Numbered from the stretch's first letter, positions 10,450-19,963 are shown. The stretch: 64,000 nucleotides of DNA from Acidimicrobiaceae bacterium (GCA_003133685.1 PKYQ01000018.1:79105-143104); one strand, 5' to 3'. The notes: a model not told the origin generated them from the letters alone. Program-made: numbers and translations.

Positions 10450-11649
10450 CTACTCGGCGTCGATGGTGAAGGGCTTGTGGACCTTACCGAGCGTGATGCC
10501 GGCCGAGTGCAAGTCCAACTTCTCGCCGCGAGCCTGTTGGGCCTTTAGGGCAGCGCGCTCCCAGCGCTCTTCCACGTGGCCGTACTTCCAATAGAGCAGA
10601 GCGAACGTCCAGGTCGCAACGAAGATACCGACGATGACGAAGCCGGCCCCGTTAATGGAGAACCCGGCCGCGTAGTTCCAAATGCCACCGTGAAGTTTCA
10701 ACTGGCTCTGGAGAACCTGCAAGAGTTCGAGCGTCCCGATGTAGAACGCGACGAAGACGCTCAGACCGGTGATCGCAATGTTGTAATAGACCTTGCGCAC
10801 CGGCTTGGAGAAGGCCCAGCCGTAGGCAAAATTCATGAACGAGCCGTCGATTGTGTCGAGAAGACTCATGCCCGCCGCGAAGAGGATCGGTAAACTCAGC
10901 ACCGCCCAGAACGGCAGTCCGCCCGCGACGACCGTGCCAGTCAGCACCAGAAACGCGACCTCGGTGGCGGTATCGAAACCAAGACCGAAGAGCACGCCCA
11001 ACGGGTACATCTTCCAGGGTTCATCGATCGAGCGAGCGAGTGGTCCAAAGAATCGCATCATGAAACCGCGTGAGTTGAGGTGCTTCTCCAACTCCGAGTC
11101 ATCAAAGCGCCCTTGGCGCATCTGCATGAACAGTCGGACAATGCCCCAGAGGATGATGAGGTTCAAGATCGCGATCAGGTAGAGGAAGCTTCCTGAGACG
11201 ACGGTGCCAATCAGCGTGCCGTAGTGGTGCAGCGGCGAGTTGTTGTTGCGCACCTGGGATCCAAGCGCTCGTGCCCCGAGTCCCAACAGGACCGTGAGGC
11301 AGACAACGATCGTCGAGTGACCGAGCGAGAAGAAGAAGCCGACGGACATCGGACGCTTTCCCTCGGCCATGAACTTTCTCGTGGTGTTGTCAATCGCGGC
11401 GATGTGGTCGGCGTCAAAAGCGTGGCGCATGCCGAGCGAATACGCGAGGACCCCGGTGCCGACGCCGAGCGCGCCCTTGGTGCCGATGCTGTAGTGGTGC
11501 GTCGAGGCGAGTATGAGCAGCGTCCAGCCGACCACGTGCAGGAGGGCAATGAAGCCAAACATGGCGTAGAGGCGACGCCATTCACTGGGTGAGAACGAGG
11601 CGCGGACTCGACTGCGTCTGGTGGAGCCCGGCGCGAGGGCGGTGGCCAT
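10450..11649 (-). CDS. HoxN/HupN/NixA (NiCoT) family nickel/cobalt transporter
   Basis: signature motifs RHAFDADHIAAIDN (HX4DH) and LGFDTATEV; multiple TM segments. Confidence 0.95.
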   Translation of the reverse strand: MATALAPGSTRRSRVRASFSPSEWRRLYAMFGFIALLHVVGWTLLILASTHHYSIGTKGALGVGTGVLAYSLGMRHAFDADHIAAIDNTTRKFMAEGKRPMSVGFFFSLGHSTIVVCLTVLLGLGARALGSQVRNNNSPLHHYGTLIGTVVSGSFLYLIAILNLIILWGIVRLFMQMRQGRFDDSELEKHLNSRGFMMRFFGPLARSIDEPWKMYPLGVLFGLGFDTATEVAFLVLTGTVVAGGLPFWAVLSLPILFAAGMSLLDTIDGSFMNFAYGWAFSKPVRKVYYNIAITGLSVFVAFYIGTLELLQVLQSQLKLHGGIWNYAAGFSINGAGFVIVGIFVATWTFALLYWKYGHVEERWERAALKAQQARGEKLDLHSAGITLGKVHKPFTIDAE

Positions 11650-11656
11650 GACCACA

Positions 11657-11683
11657 CTTTAATAGGAATGAGTCCTATTAAAG
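11657..11683. promoter_or_regulatory. perfect inverted repeat CTTTAATAGGA-ATGAG-TCCTATTAAAG upstream of the Ni/Co transporter (candidate metalloregulator operator)
   Basis: 11-bp arms, 5-bp spacer, no mismatches, 8 bp upstream of the ATG at 11649; AT-rich in a GC-rich context. Confidence 0.6.
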
Positions 11684-11688
11684 ATCTT

Positions 11689-12627
11689 TTATTGCGCGGT
11701 GCGCTTCATCCCTGATCGCGCTCCGCGAGCGACGAACGAGTTCGCGATTTTGGCCGAGGCCTCGTCGATCATCTCGTCTCCGAACATGACCGCGCCGGTG
11801 TGGTCCTTCTCCGTGGCGACGCGGTAGGCGTCAAGGATGTCGAAGGATTTGTCAAAGAGTTCCTGGCTCGGCGAGTAGACCTCGTTGAGCACGACCGCCT
11901 GGTCGGGGGTGAGCGCCCACTTGCCGTCGAAACCGTACGAGGCCGAGATCCGCGCCGCGTAGCGCAGCGCTTCGAGGTCACGAACCTTGAGGAACGGTCC
12001 GTCGATCACGTGCAGACCGTTGGCCCGTCCGGCCATCAAGATCTTGGCGAAGACGTAGCTGAAGGGATTCGACGGGCCGTGATGAATCGTCTCGTCGATC
12101 GTCGTCACGGGCATGCCGATCGAGGCTGCGAAGTCGGCCGGACCGAACACGATTGACTCCAGCCGAGGTGACGACGCGCAGATTTCTTCCACGTTGATGA
12201 GGCCTTCAGCCGTTTCGATCTGGGCCTCGATGCCGATATGGCCGGGCTCGAGGCCGGCGTTTCGCTCCACCTGGGAGAGCAGGAGATCAAGCGCAACAAC
12301 GTCCGAGGCCCGTTGCACCTTGGGGAGCATGACCTCGTCCAAGCGCGGCCCCGCGCTCGAGACGACGTCGATCACGTCGCCGTAGGTCCAGGGCGTGTCC
12401 CACGCATTCACTCGCACGCACAGCACGCGGTCGTCCCAGTCGAGAGTGCGTATCGCCTGGGCAACCTTGGCGCGCGCGGCGACCTTCTCGTTCGGAGCGA
12501 CGGAGTCCTCGAGGTCGAGGAAGGAGAAGTCCGTCGTGGCGATCGGCGCCTTCGCGAGGAAGCGCTCGGACGAGCCCGGCGTCGAGAGACAGGAACGACG
12601 CGGTAACGCGCGAGAACGATTCGACAT
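11689..12627 (-). CDS. HpcH/HpaI aldolase / citrate lyase beta-like (CoA ester lyase, malyl-CoA lyase-like)
   Basis: FLDLEDSVAPNEK, VCVRVNAWDTPW, IVFGPADFAASIGMP. Confidence 0.9.
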   Translation of the reverse strand: MSNRSRALPRRSCLSTPGSSERFLAKAPIATTDFSFLDLEDSVAPNEKVAARAKVAQAIRTLDWDDRVLCVRVNAWDTPWTYGDVIDVVSSAGPRLDEVMLPKVQRASDVVALDLLLSQVERNAGLEPGHIGIEAQIETAEGLINVEEICASSPRLESIVFGPADFAASIGMPVTTIDETIHHGPSNPFSYVFAKILMAGRANGLHVIDGPFLKVRDLEALRYAARISASYGFDGKWALTPDQAVVLNEVYSPSQELFDKSFDILDAYRVATEKDHTGAVMFGDEMIDEASAKIANSFVARGARSGMKRTAQ

Positions 12628-12779
12628 GCGCCGAGCCTATTCTCAGGCAACAAACTGTCCGATCACACCTCAGAATTACTATGAATACTGAAGCGATTCA
12701 CCCGTATTGATCAGGTCTTAGAGAACTTCTTACTCAATCGGGCCTGCACGGGAACGGCCACAACCGGTAACCTTGTCGC

Positions 12780-13883
12780 GTGACTGACGTCGTGCGCTTT
12801 GCGCCCCCGACGCTACGGCCAGCAAGGGAACTCAGGCGCTTCCGATGGATGTTTTCCATTTTGGCTGTGGTCGCAGTGTGTCTTGGCACTGTGACCTCCT
12901 CTTCGCATCTCGCGTCGGCCTCGACCCTCAGCACGGACCGTGCGAGAGCGAACCAACTCCTCAAGCAGATCAATCGAATCAGCGCGCACGTCGACTACCT
13001 CGGACAGAAGTACGACCTCGCCAAGATCAAGTTGGACAAGATCGCCAACGAGATCACGAACACCAAGGCTGACGTCAAGGTGATCAAGAAGAACGTCGCC
13101 AAGGGCGACTCGCAGCTGCGCGCCGAAGCCGTCTTCGCCTACGTGACCAACGGGTCGGCCGCGAGCAACAATCCCCTCTTCTCCAACAGCGCCTCGAAGA
13201 TCGGCGCGACCAACGTCTACAACCAGTTGGCCCAGGGCAACGTCGCCGCGACCCTCTCGAACCTGAAGAACTACAAGATCGAACTGACCCAGGAGCGCAA
13301 CATCCTGGCGAGTGAGGTGGGCCGGGCGGCCAGTCTTACTCGGGCGGCGGCGAAGTCGTTCCATTCAGCGAACGAGTACCAATCGTCGCTCAACCATGCA
13401 TTGTCGCAGGTGAAGGGCAACATCGCCACCTTCATCGCCCAGGCCCAGGCGGCCGCGTCGGCCAAGGTAGTGACGTCGTTCAACTCGCAGTCCCTCGCCG
13501 ACGGCATCACAAATCCCCCACCGGACTCGCGGGCCAACATCGCGATCCGCGCGGCGATGGGGTACATCGGCACCTGGTACGTCTGGGGTGGGGCGAGTAA
13601 ATCCGGCGTCGACTGCTCGGGACTGATCATGCTGGCCTACGAAGCCGCGGGCATTGACTTCCCGCATTACTCCGGGGCGCAGTACGAGGACACCCTGCGC
13701 GTACCGCTCGTCGACATCGAGCCCGGTGACCTCCTCTTCTACGGTTATGGCGGCGACGAGCACGTGGCAATGTACGTCGGTGACGGCAAGATGATTGAAG
13801 CTGAGATGACCGGCACGCAGGTGCACGTCGTGCCGGTTCGCCTCGGCTACGGATTCTTTGGTCTTGGTCGCCCGCGGGCCTAG
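12780..13883 (+). CDS. NlpC/P60 (C40) peptidoglycan hydrolase with N-terminal coiled coil
   Basis: signal-like N-terminus, coiled coil, WGGASKSGVDCSGLIMLAYEAAGIDFPHYSGAQ and DEHVAMYVGDGKMIEA. Confidence 0.93.
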   Translation: MTDVVRFAPPTLRPARELRRFRWMFSILAVVAVCLGTVTSSSHLASASTLSTDRARANQLLKQINRISAHVDYLGQKYDLAKIKLDKIANEITNTKADVKVIKKNVAKGDSQLRAEAVFAYVTNGSAASNNPLFSNSASKIGATNVYNQLAQGNVAATLSNLKNYKIELTQERNILASEVGRAASLTRAAAKSFHSANEYQSSLNHALSQVKGNIATFIAQAQAAASAKVVTSFNSQSLADGITNPPPDSRANIAIRAAMGYIGTWYVWGGASKSGVDCSGLIMLAYEAAGIDFPHYSGAQYEDTLRVPLVDIEPGDLLFYGYGGDEHVAMYVGDGKMIEAEMTGTQVHVVPVRLGYGFFGLGRPRA

Positions 13884-13885
13884 CC

Positions 13886-14686
13886 GTGTCGGGCGTTCCC
13901 ACTTCGTTTCACCTCGGCCCTCTTAACTTTCACACCTACGGCTTCGGTCTCGCGATCGCGGCCTACGTCTGTTTCCTCTACGCTCGCAGGCGACTCTCTA
14001 AGTCTGACTTCGACGTCGCGCCGTTTGGCAAGTACGCGTTCTCCCTCATCGTGGCTGGTTTACTCGGTGCGCGCCTCGCCAACATCGCGACCAATTGGGG
14101 CTACTACTCCGATCGCCCCGCGCGATGGATCGCCGTCTGGCAGGGCGGTCTCGCGAGCTTCGGGGGCATCGCACTGGCCCTGCCCGTCGGTCTCTACCTC
14201 CAGCGTCGGTGGTGGCCCGAGAGTTCACTGGCGCGTTTCACCGACGCGCTCGTGCCGGCACTCATCGCCGGATGGGCGCTCGGACGCGTGCTCGGTCCCC
14301 AGTTCATGGTCAACGGCGGAGGCCACCTCACCCACCAATGGTTCGGCATCCATTACGCCGGTCAAGTCGGCAAACGAGTCCCGGTGCCGCTCATCCAGGG
14401 TGCGGAAGACGGCCTCTTGTGGCTCGCACTACTCGCGATCGAGCACCTTCGCGTCAACCGTCGCGTCGGCGTCCTCACTGGCGTGGCGTTGATCGTCTGG
14501 GGCGTCGTACGCTCGCTCGACGAGCGGTTACTCCTCGGTCAAGAGTCCCATAGCGGTTCCCTCGGCGTTCAAATTGCCGGTCTCGTCCTGGCGCTCTCGG
14601 GCGTCGTGCTGCTCCTGCGCCAGATCAGAGTTGGGCGTTCCACTCCATATCCGTCAGTCGACCCACGCGCTCCAGTGACTCATTAG
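13886..14686 (+). CDS. lgt: prolipoprotein diacylglyceryl transferase family protein
   Basis: FHTYGFGLAIAAYVCFLYARRR, GGLASFGGIA, GRVLGPQFMVNGGGHLTHQWFGIHYAG; TM-rich. Confidence 0.85.
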   Translation: MSGVPTSFHLGPLNFHTYGFGLAIAAYVCFLYARRRLSKSDFDVAPFGKYAFSLIVAGLLGARLANIATNWGYYSDRPARWIAVWQGGLASFGGIALALPVGLYLQRRWWPESSLARFTDALVPALIAGWALGRVLGPQFMVNGGGHLTHQWFGIHYAGQVGKRVPVPLIQGAEDGLLWLALLAIEHLRVNRRVGVLTGVALIVWGVVRSLDERLLLGQESHSGSLGVQIAGLVLALSGVVLLLRQIRVGRSTPYPSVDPRAPVTH

Positions 14687-15641
14687 GAGCGACGTTGAGA
14701 ACAACACGAATGTCATCGACATAACAGACGTGATCGAGACCGAGTCGACGCCACGCCCGTAGGACGTTCCTCGTCGAGGCGCCACTGGAATAGATAGGAC
14801 GTACCAGCACCGCGTCGGCGCTGGCCGCGACCACGAGGGCCGGGCGTTCTTTCGATTTCTGTTCGGGGACGGAGGGATCAGTGGCGCCGAACGGTACCTC
14901 GGCGATGACGACCGTACCCACCAGGGCGTGCTCGGGATCGAAGCGATCGAGCTCCGCCGGTGTGAAGATCATCGGTCGGCGACGTTCGCCCGACTCATCG
15001 ACGACGCTCCGTGTCTCACTTTGCGTCGGGCGCACTTTCGGAGACGGTTTGATCTTGGTCGGTCGCGGGGGGCGCTGCGACGTCGGCCCTCGTTTTCGTT
15101 TCTTCTCTTCCTCGCGACGCCGTCGTCGCTGTTCCTTGATTTCGGGGGCGGTCTCTTTCGGGACGAGCAGCGTTGACGTAACGACGACGTCGGGCAAATC
15201 GGGTAGCCCCAATTCCGCGCGTTCGTCGAGCAGTCGGCGACAATGCGGCGCGGCCGGGAACTCTTCGGCGATGGCGAAGGTGAGCACCGCGACGACGTCG
15301 TCGATCGTCGCCCCGTCGCGACTCACGGTGTCGATGGCCTCGCTGAGCTGTTCGAAGTTCGGCGTGTCCGCGTGTTCGCCCAGTGCGGCAATGACTCTTT
15401 CCAGAGGAGCCATGGCGAGCACCTCGAGCATTGCGGTGACGGCGGCAATGGGCGCGGTGGCCGCGAAGGTGGCAACCTCGCGTCGTTGCTGCAGGTTTCG
15501 AAGCGGTATACCCACGACGGCACTGATCTTGGCGTGGCCACGGAGATCGAGTCCGTCAACGGCGGTGAGGATCGTCGACTCACTGATCTTGAGCAATCCC
15601 CGTCGCGACGTCTCGGCGGCGTTACCCGTGGTCGGGGCCAT
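14625..15641 (-). CDS. unknown N-terminal helical domain, basic linker, and C-terminal MazF/PemK-like domain
   Basis: C-terminal VIAEVPFGATDPSVPEQKSKERPALVVAASADAVLVRPIYSS resembles the PemK/MazF core; linker KEQRRRRREEEKKRKRG. Confidence 0.5.
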   Translation of the reverse strand: MAPTTGNAAETSRRGLLKISESTILTAVDGLDLRGHAKISAVVGIPLRNLQQRREVATFAATAPIAAVTAMLEVLAMAPLERVIAALGEHADTPNFEQLSEAIDTVSRDGATIDDVVAVLTFAIAEEFPAAPHCRRLLDERAELGLPDLPDVVVTSTLLVPKETAPEIKEQRRRRREEEKKRKRGPTSQRPPRPTKIKPSPKVRPTQSETRSVVDESGERRRPMIFTPAELDRFDPEHALVGTVVIAEVPFGATDPSVPEQKSKERPALVVAASADAVLVRPIYSSGASTRNVLRAWRRLGLDHVCYVDDIRVVLNVAPNESLERVGRLTDMEWNAQL

Positions 15642-15843
15642 AGTTAACTCTCTTCTTGGCGGTGGCCGCGACTAATTCGTGGTCCTGGCCCAACCGTTCC
15701 TGGCCCCAAGAGGTGTGGTCGTACCTCGTAGATTGAAAGAACGGCGGGGGGACCATTTCGGCCCGATGACGAGAGGACATAGTCCACGCTATCGCGGTCG
15801 AACTCGGTTCGGCTCCAACAAAACCGGTATCAACCAACGCCAC
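15622..15843 (-). CDS. possible small hypothetical protein overlapping the start of the downstream gene
   Basis: 73-aa ORF with coding-like C-terminus (RYDHTSWGQERLGQDHELVAATAKKRVNYGPDHG); 20-bp overlap with the next same-strand start. Confidence 0.3.
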   Translation of the reverse strand: MALVDTGFVGAEPSSTAIAWTMSSRHRAEMVPPPFFQSTRYDHTSWGQERLGQDHELVAATAKKRVNYGPDHG

Positions 15844-16028
15844 ATTGAAGATTACGGAAAACTCACTTTGATTTCTTCGAGCCCTTGGGAAGGTCGAGCA
15901 TCGTGTTGTTGCTGCGAGAAATGTACTCAGGACGCAGATTGGGGAGAGTCTGATGGTGTCGCGGCCTGGGGCGATGGATCTGGCTGGCGTCCCGTGCTGT
16001 CACGGCGTCGCTGATCGCTGAGACGACT

Positions 16029-17288
16029 TTGACGCTTCTCGATCGACCTCGACGCGTGACGCCGTTAGGAATCGGCGCTGTCGTCCTCGGACTTCTCGCG
16101 ACACTCGTCATGTCGATACTCGTAGCACGGACGCACGGCTTTCACCCGTGGACCTTCGCGGGCCGCTATACCTACGTGTTCCGAGACCTCAAGGGTCGTG
16201 TCACCAACCTTCAGACGCTGCGACGCACCGGCAACATTTACGTTCCCTTCGGAGTCGAGGCGTTCACCTACCCGCCGGGGGCGATTTTCTTGTTCTGGCC
16301 CCTGGTCTGGCTGCCGACGTCGACCATTCCCTTCCTGTGGTCGTGGTTGAGCATTCTCTGTCTTGCGGTGTCGCTCGCGGTCTGTCTCAACCGACTGACG
16401 CCTCGACACTGGACGACCTCGCTCGCTATAGGTTGTTGGTTCGCTCTCGCGTCCATTGTGCTCATGCCGGTCGAGGTCGAATGCCTCATCTGGGGACAGA
16501 CGGCGACGATTTTGCTGCTGATCGTGGTCCTCGACTCGCTCGTCGTGAAGGGCCGCGGTCGCGGAATATTGGTGGGACTCGCCACGGCCTTCAAGATCTA
16601 CCCGGTCGTGTTCATCATCATGTGGTTCTGGCGTCGACAGTTCCGTGAAGCGATCACGGCATTGGTCACGACCGCCGTCGCGACGTCGATCGCGTGGATC
16701 CTCTGGCCGACGAGTTTCTCGACCTTCGTGCGGGTCCTCATCGTCGGTCACAAAGAGTTCGGACGATTCGCCAACGGCGGAGCCGCGACGTACGCGAGCT
16801 CGAGTATCACCTCGTTCTTCATGCGCGCGCCGTTCCACATCGGACTACTCAATTGGGCCTGGGACGGAGTATTTTCGGTCCTGGTCATCGCCCTGGGTCT
16901 CTGCGCTTCCCAGAAACTGTGGAAGATGGACTGCGAGATCTCCGCGATGGTCTGTGTCCTCTACGCCAGCGTCCTCGGCTCCCCAGTGGCGTGGGACCAC
17001 TACTTCGCCTTCGCGCCATTGCTGGTGCTCGTCATCCGAGAGGTCGGGTTACGTAGCTGGCTCGGTCGAGCGTGCGTACTCGCGCTCGCGAATTTTCTCA
17101 TTCCCTGGCTCTTCATCCACAATTCACTCGAGACGTCTACGTACCTCGCGATACGTGATTTCGTTGCTCGAAACGCAATCCTCTTGACGTCACTGACGCT
17201 CCTTGGGTCAGTCTTCGCCACGTCGCGACAGTCAGTCCCAGAACGCTTGGGCCAGGGCGAGCGATGGCGCTGGAAGGCGCTTCGCTAA
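16029..17288 (+). CDS. glycosyltransferase family 87-like (DUF2029) membrane protein
   Basis: multi-TM; FTYPPGAIFLFWPLVWLP, GLATAFKIYPVVFIIMWFWRR, SSITSFFMRAP. Confidence 0.8.
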   Translation: MTLLDRPRRVTPLGIGAVVLGLLATLVMSILVARTHGFHPWTFAGRYTYVFRDLKGRVTNLQTLRRTGNIYVPFGVEAFTYPPGAIFLFWPLVWLPTSTIPFLWSWLSILCLAVSLAVCLNRLTPRHWTTSLAIGCWFALASIVLMPVEVECLIWGQTATILLLIVVLDSLVVKGRGRGILVGLATAFKIYPVVFIIMWFWRRQFREAITALVTTAVATSIAWILWPTSFSTFVRVLIVGHKEFGRFANGGAATYASSSITSFFMRAPFHIGLLNWAWDGVFSVLVIALGLCASQKLWKMDCEISAMVCVLYASVLGSPVAWDHYFAFAPLLVLVIREVGLRSWLGRACVLALANFLIPWLFIHNSLETSTYLAIRDFVARNAILLTSLTLLGSVFATSRQSVPERLGQGERWRWKALR

Positions 17289-17372
17289 TCGCGAAGCAAA
17301 AAAACAAGTCCGCTCCCATTTTGGTGCTGAGGTGTCCGTGCAAAACGAACGTCTTCCATCCGTAGGAGAAAC

Positions 17373-18209
17373 TCAGTTTGGCACCGAGATGCCAACAACC
17401 ACCTGCTGGCGCGCATGAACGGTGGCCCCACCTCGCGGCGAAGTCCAAACGATGTGTCCTAGCGGAACCGAAGTGCTATGGACGTCCTGTATGACCACTC
17501 CGACTCCGAGCCCGGAGAGCTCGCCGACCGCAGTGGGTGTCACCATGCCCACAACATTCGGGAGAACGAGCGTCGTCGAAGGACACGGAATCGTGGTAAT
17601 GGTTTGCCCACCGCCCGCGGTCTCGGAATACACGCTCTCAGGCTTGCAAGAAAGTGCCCAAGGCGACGTGCCAAGCCGCACAAAGCCAATTCCCGGATAT
17701 TCGTGTCCGAGAAGCGTCGTCAGGTTGCTGGCGAAGACGGGTGCAATCCGACCGTCCAGAGAATCATTGGAGGAGCCATCGGGCGCGGCGAGGTAGGCCT
17801 TTGGTGTGTATCCGACTTTATTTGGCCCGATGTAGACCGAAAGGTAGTCGGGAATTTTGTTGTAAGGAACGATTTTGTTTTGGCTGTACGGCATCCCACC
17901 CTTCGTCGGACCCGATACGGACAAAAGTCCGAAGCCATTCGTGGCGAAACCGATCACCGCAATGAGTACGACGAGTGGTGCACTGCTTGAAACGAGCAGT
18001 CGCCGATACGAAGTTCGAGATTGTTCGGACCGGACTCGCAGTGCGTTCATGACGATGTTGAGTGATCGACCCGGCCAGAATGGTCGATCCACCATTGAAT
18101 CTTCGAGCAGTACGACAAACTCCTCTTCGTGGGTCTCGCGCCACCAACGCGGATACCAGCGCAGCAAACGGCGGGCGCGTCGTTCCACAGAATTCATGGC
18201 GTCCCCCAC
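17373..18209 (-). CDS. membrane protein with N-terminal RRLLRWYPRWWRETHEEEF module and C-terminal PASTA-like domain
   Basis: N-terminal module recalled from PadR-associated membrane proteins; one TM; C-terminus VLPNVVGMVTPTAVGELSGLGVGVVI...IVWTSPRGGATVHARQQVVVGIS. Confidence 0.65.
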   Translation of the reverse strand: MGDAMNSVERRARRLLRWYPRWWRETHEEEFVVLLEDSMVDRPFWPGRSLNIVMNALRVRSEQSRTSYRRLLVSSSAPLVVLIAVIGFATNGFGLLSVSGPTKGGMPYSQNKIVPYNKIPDYLSVYIGPNKVGYTPKAYLAAPDGSSNDSLDGRIAPVFASNLTTLLGHEYPGIGFVRLGTSPWALSCKPESVYSETAGGGQTITTIPCPSTTLVLPNVVGMVTPTAVGELSGLGVGVVIQDVHSTSVPLGHIVWTSPRGGATVHARQQVVVGISVPN

Positions 18210-18523
18210 TCACCGGAGAGACGACCAAGACCCGTTTCGGTTACGCGACGCTGTGCTTGCAAGTGCGCCATGAGAGCGGTCGCTCCCACGGCAGTGATCT
18301 TGTATGGGCGTCGCCTTCCGACGGCCTCGAGTCCTTCAATGAGACCGTGGTCAACGAGCCGATCGAGAGCTGCGTACAAAGTCCCCGGCGCGAGGTGAAC
18401 GCCAGCGAAGTGCTCAATGTCCTTGGTCAGGGCATAGCCGTGCTTGGGCCCGTCGGCGAGACTCGATAGTACGAGGGTGGCGGGACCCGTGTAGCGGCCA
18501 AGAGCGGATAACTCGCCTGTCAT
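18194..18523 (-). CDS. PadR family transcriptional regulator
   Basis: LVLSSLADGPKHGYALTKDIEHFAGVHLAPGTLYAALDRLVDHGLIEG...GRRRPYKITAVG. Confidence 0.92.
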   Translation of the reverse strand: MTGELSALGRYTGPATLVLSSLADGPKHGYALTKDIEHFAGVHLAPGTLYAALDRLVDHGLIEGLEAVGRRRPYKITAVGATALMAHLQAQRRVTETGLGRLSGEWGTP

Positions 18524-18679
18524 GTCTCAAATTTACTCCGTACCACGGTATACAGTCAACATGAGTGACTGATCCGCAATATCGGAGGCCTCGACGTGCC
18601 ATGAATGCCACATTGCATTGAGGACTGAACTCCGTAACGAAATCAAGCTAAGAAGAAAATGGAGAGAAGAGGACTTCTA

Positions 18680-19909
18680 ATGTCAGCAGCAATACCCAGT
18701 GGCGAGAAGAGGGTAACCGGTCGCACGTGGATGCGTCCATTCACCTTCGCCGCTTCCTTTGGACTGCTTTGCAGTATGTCGATCGCTCTGTGGTCGGCTC
18801 AGCCTGCGTCGTCAGCCGCGTCGACTACCACGACAGCGCCGCCGGGATTTGCACTTTCAATGGAGTCGTTCGATTTCGCCAACTCGTCGTCCGGGTTCGG
18901 CGTGTTTACTAGAGAGTCTCCCAGTGGAAAGGTGTGCTCGGACCTCGTGGGGAAGTCAACGGACGGTGGTGAAATCTTCAAATCGCTGGTTGATGTAATG
19001 ACGTGGGACTGCGCCAACAGTGATTTCAGTTCCTCGCTTACGACTGACGGATACGGTGACGCATTCTTATACGGTCCGCAGCTTTTCGTAAGCCACGACA
19101 ACGCTAAGACGTGGACCAGGAGTCCTCAATCGGGATTTGTTCTGGACGTAAAGGCAATTGGACGCTCGGTCTGGATCGTCGTTGCCACGTGCACGCGCGC
19201 TGAGACGGCTTCCGATGTGGCGTGTCCAGTGCAACTTCGTGAGTCAAACAATGGGGGGCGCACCTGGGAGTCTTCTTTGGTGGGTCCGAAAGGTCACAGC
19301 GGAGGGATCTCATATGGTGCGCACGGACAGAGTTACTTGATTCGCATCAATCGATTGAGCGCGTATTTGATGTTGGCGCCAACCGTCAGCACTAATGGCG
19401 GCCCGAGCGTCGTTCCTCTTTGGTTTACCTCTACCGGCGGAAGGTCCTGGTCAAGTCGCCAAGTGCCATGTCACATTGGCGCCCTGTCAGCGGTTCTCTC
19501 GGCGGCGCCGAACGGAACACTGATGACGGTGTGCGCCTCGGGACCCAGCACCGGTAGTCAGATTAAGTCAGTGCTCGAATCGAGTGACGGTGGTCGCACA
19601 TGGGAACTGAAGACCGATTCAAACATTGATTTCGGGTATCTCGGGGCCATCGATTTGGTCACTAAACAGGAGGCTTTCTTGGTAGGGGGTCGGAGTTCGC
19701 TATTGGTCACGCACGATGGCGGTGCCCTTTGGGAACCTGTGCGGCCCCTGCTTGGTGGATCAGACGGAGGTACCTCTGAGGTCGTGTTTTTCAACGTTGA
19801 TCACGGCATTGTGTTGGGCAATGAAGAGAATAACAATGAGAAATTGACTCTTTGGAGTACGGCTGACGGCGGAAAGCACTGGATCTCGAAACCGCCGCGG
19901 GTCGAATGA
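18680..19909 (+). CDS. exported BNR/sialidase-like beta-propeller repeat protein
   Basis: signal/TM N-terminus; repeated S-x-D-G-G-x-T/x-W motifs (STDGGEIF, SNNGGRTWESS, SSDGGRTWELK, THDGGALWEP, TADGGKHW). Confidence 0.75.
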   Translation: MSAAIPSGEKRVTGRTWMRPFTFAASFGLLCSMSIALWSAQPASSAASTTTTAPPGFALSMESFDFANSSSGFGVFTRESPSGKVCSDLVGKSTDGGEIFKSLVDVMTWDCANSDFSSSLTTDGYGDAFLYGPQLFVSHDNAKTWTRSPQSGFVLDVKAIGRSVWIVVATCTRAETASDVACPVQLRESNNGGRTWESSLVGPKGHSGGISYGAHGQSYLIRINRLSAYLMLAPTVSTNGGPSVVPLWFTSTGGRSWSSRQVPCHIGALSAVLSAAPNGTLMTVCASGPSTGSQIKSVLESSDGGRTWELKTDSNIDFGYLGAIDLVTKQEAFLVGGRSSLLVTHDGGALWEPVRPLLGGSDGGTSEVVFFNVDHGIVLGNEENNNEKLTLWSTADGGKHWISKPPRVE

Positions 19910-19963
19910 GTACTTGAAAGACGTAATGGCAAGTTACACATAAGCACCTCGAAGTTGCGTATA

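Noticed and set aside
15863-16111. 82-aa minus-strand ORF ending NLRPEYISRSNNTMLDLPKGSKKSK
   Set aside because: The C-terminus looks coding-like, but the ORF overlaps the start of the GT87 gene and I recognise no family; insufficient support.
17278-17296. GCTTCGC-TAATC-GCGAAGC hairpin next to AAAAAAA after the GT87 gene
   Set aside because: For the plus-strand transcript the tract is A, not U; for the minus strand the U-tract precedes the hairpin. Not a canonical intrinsic terminator either way.
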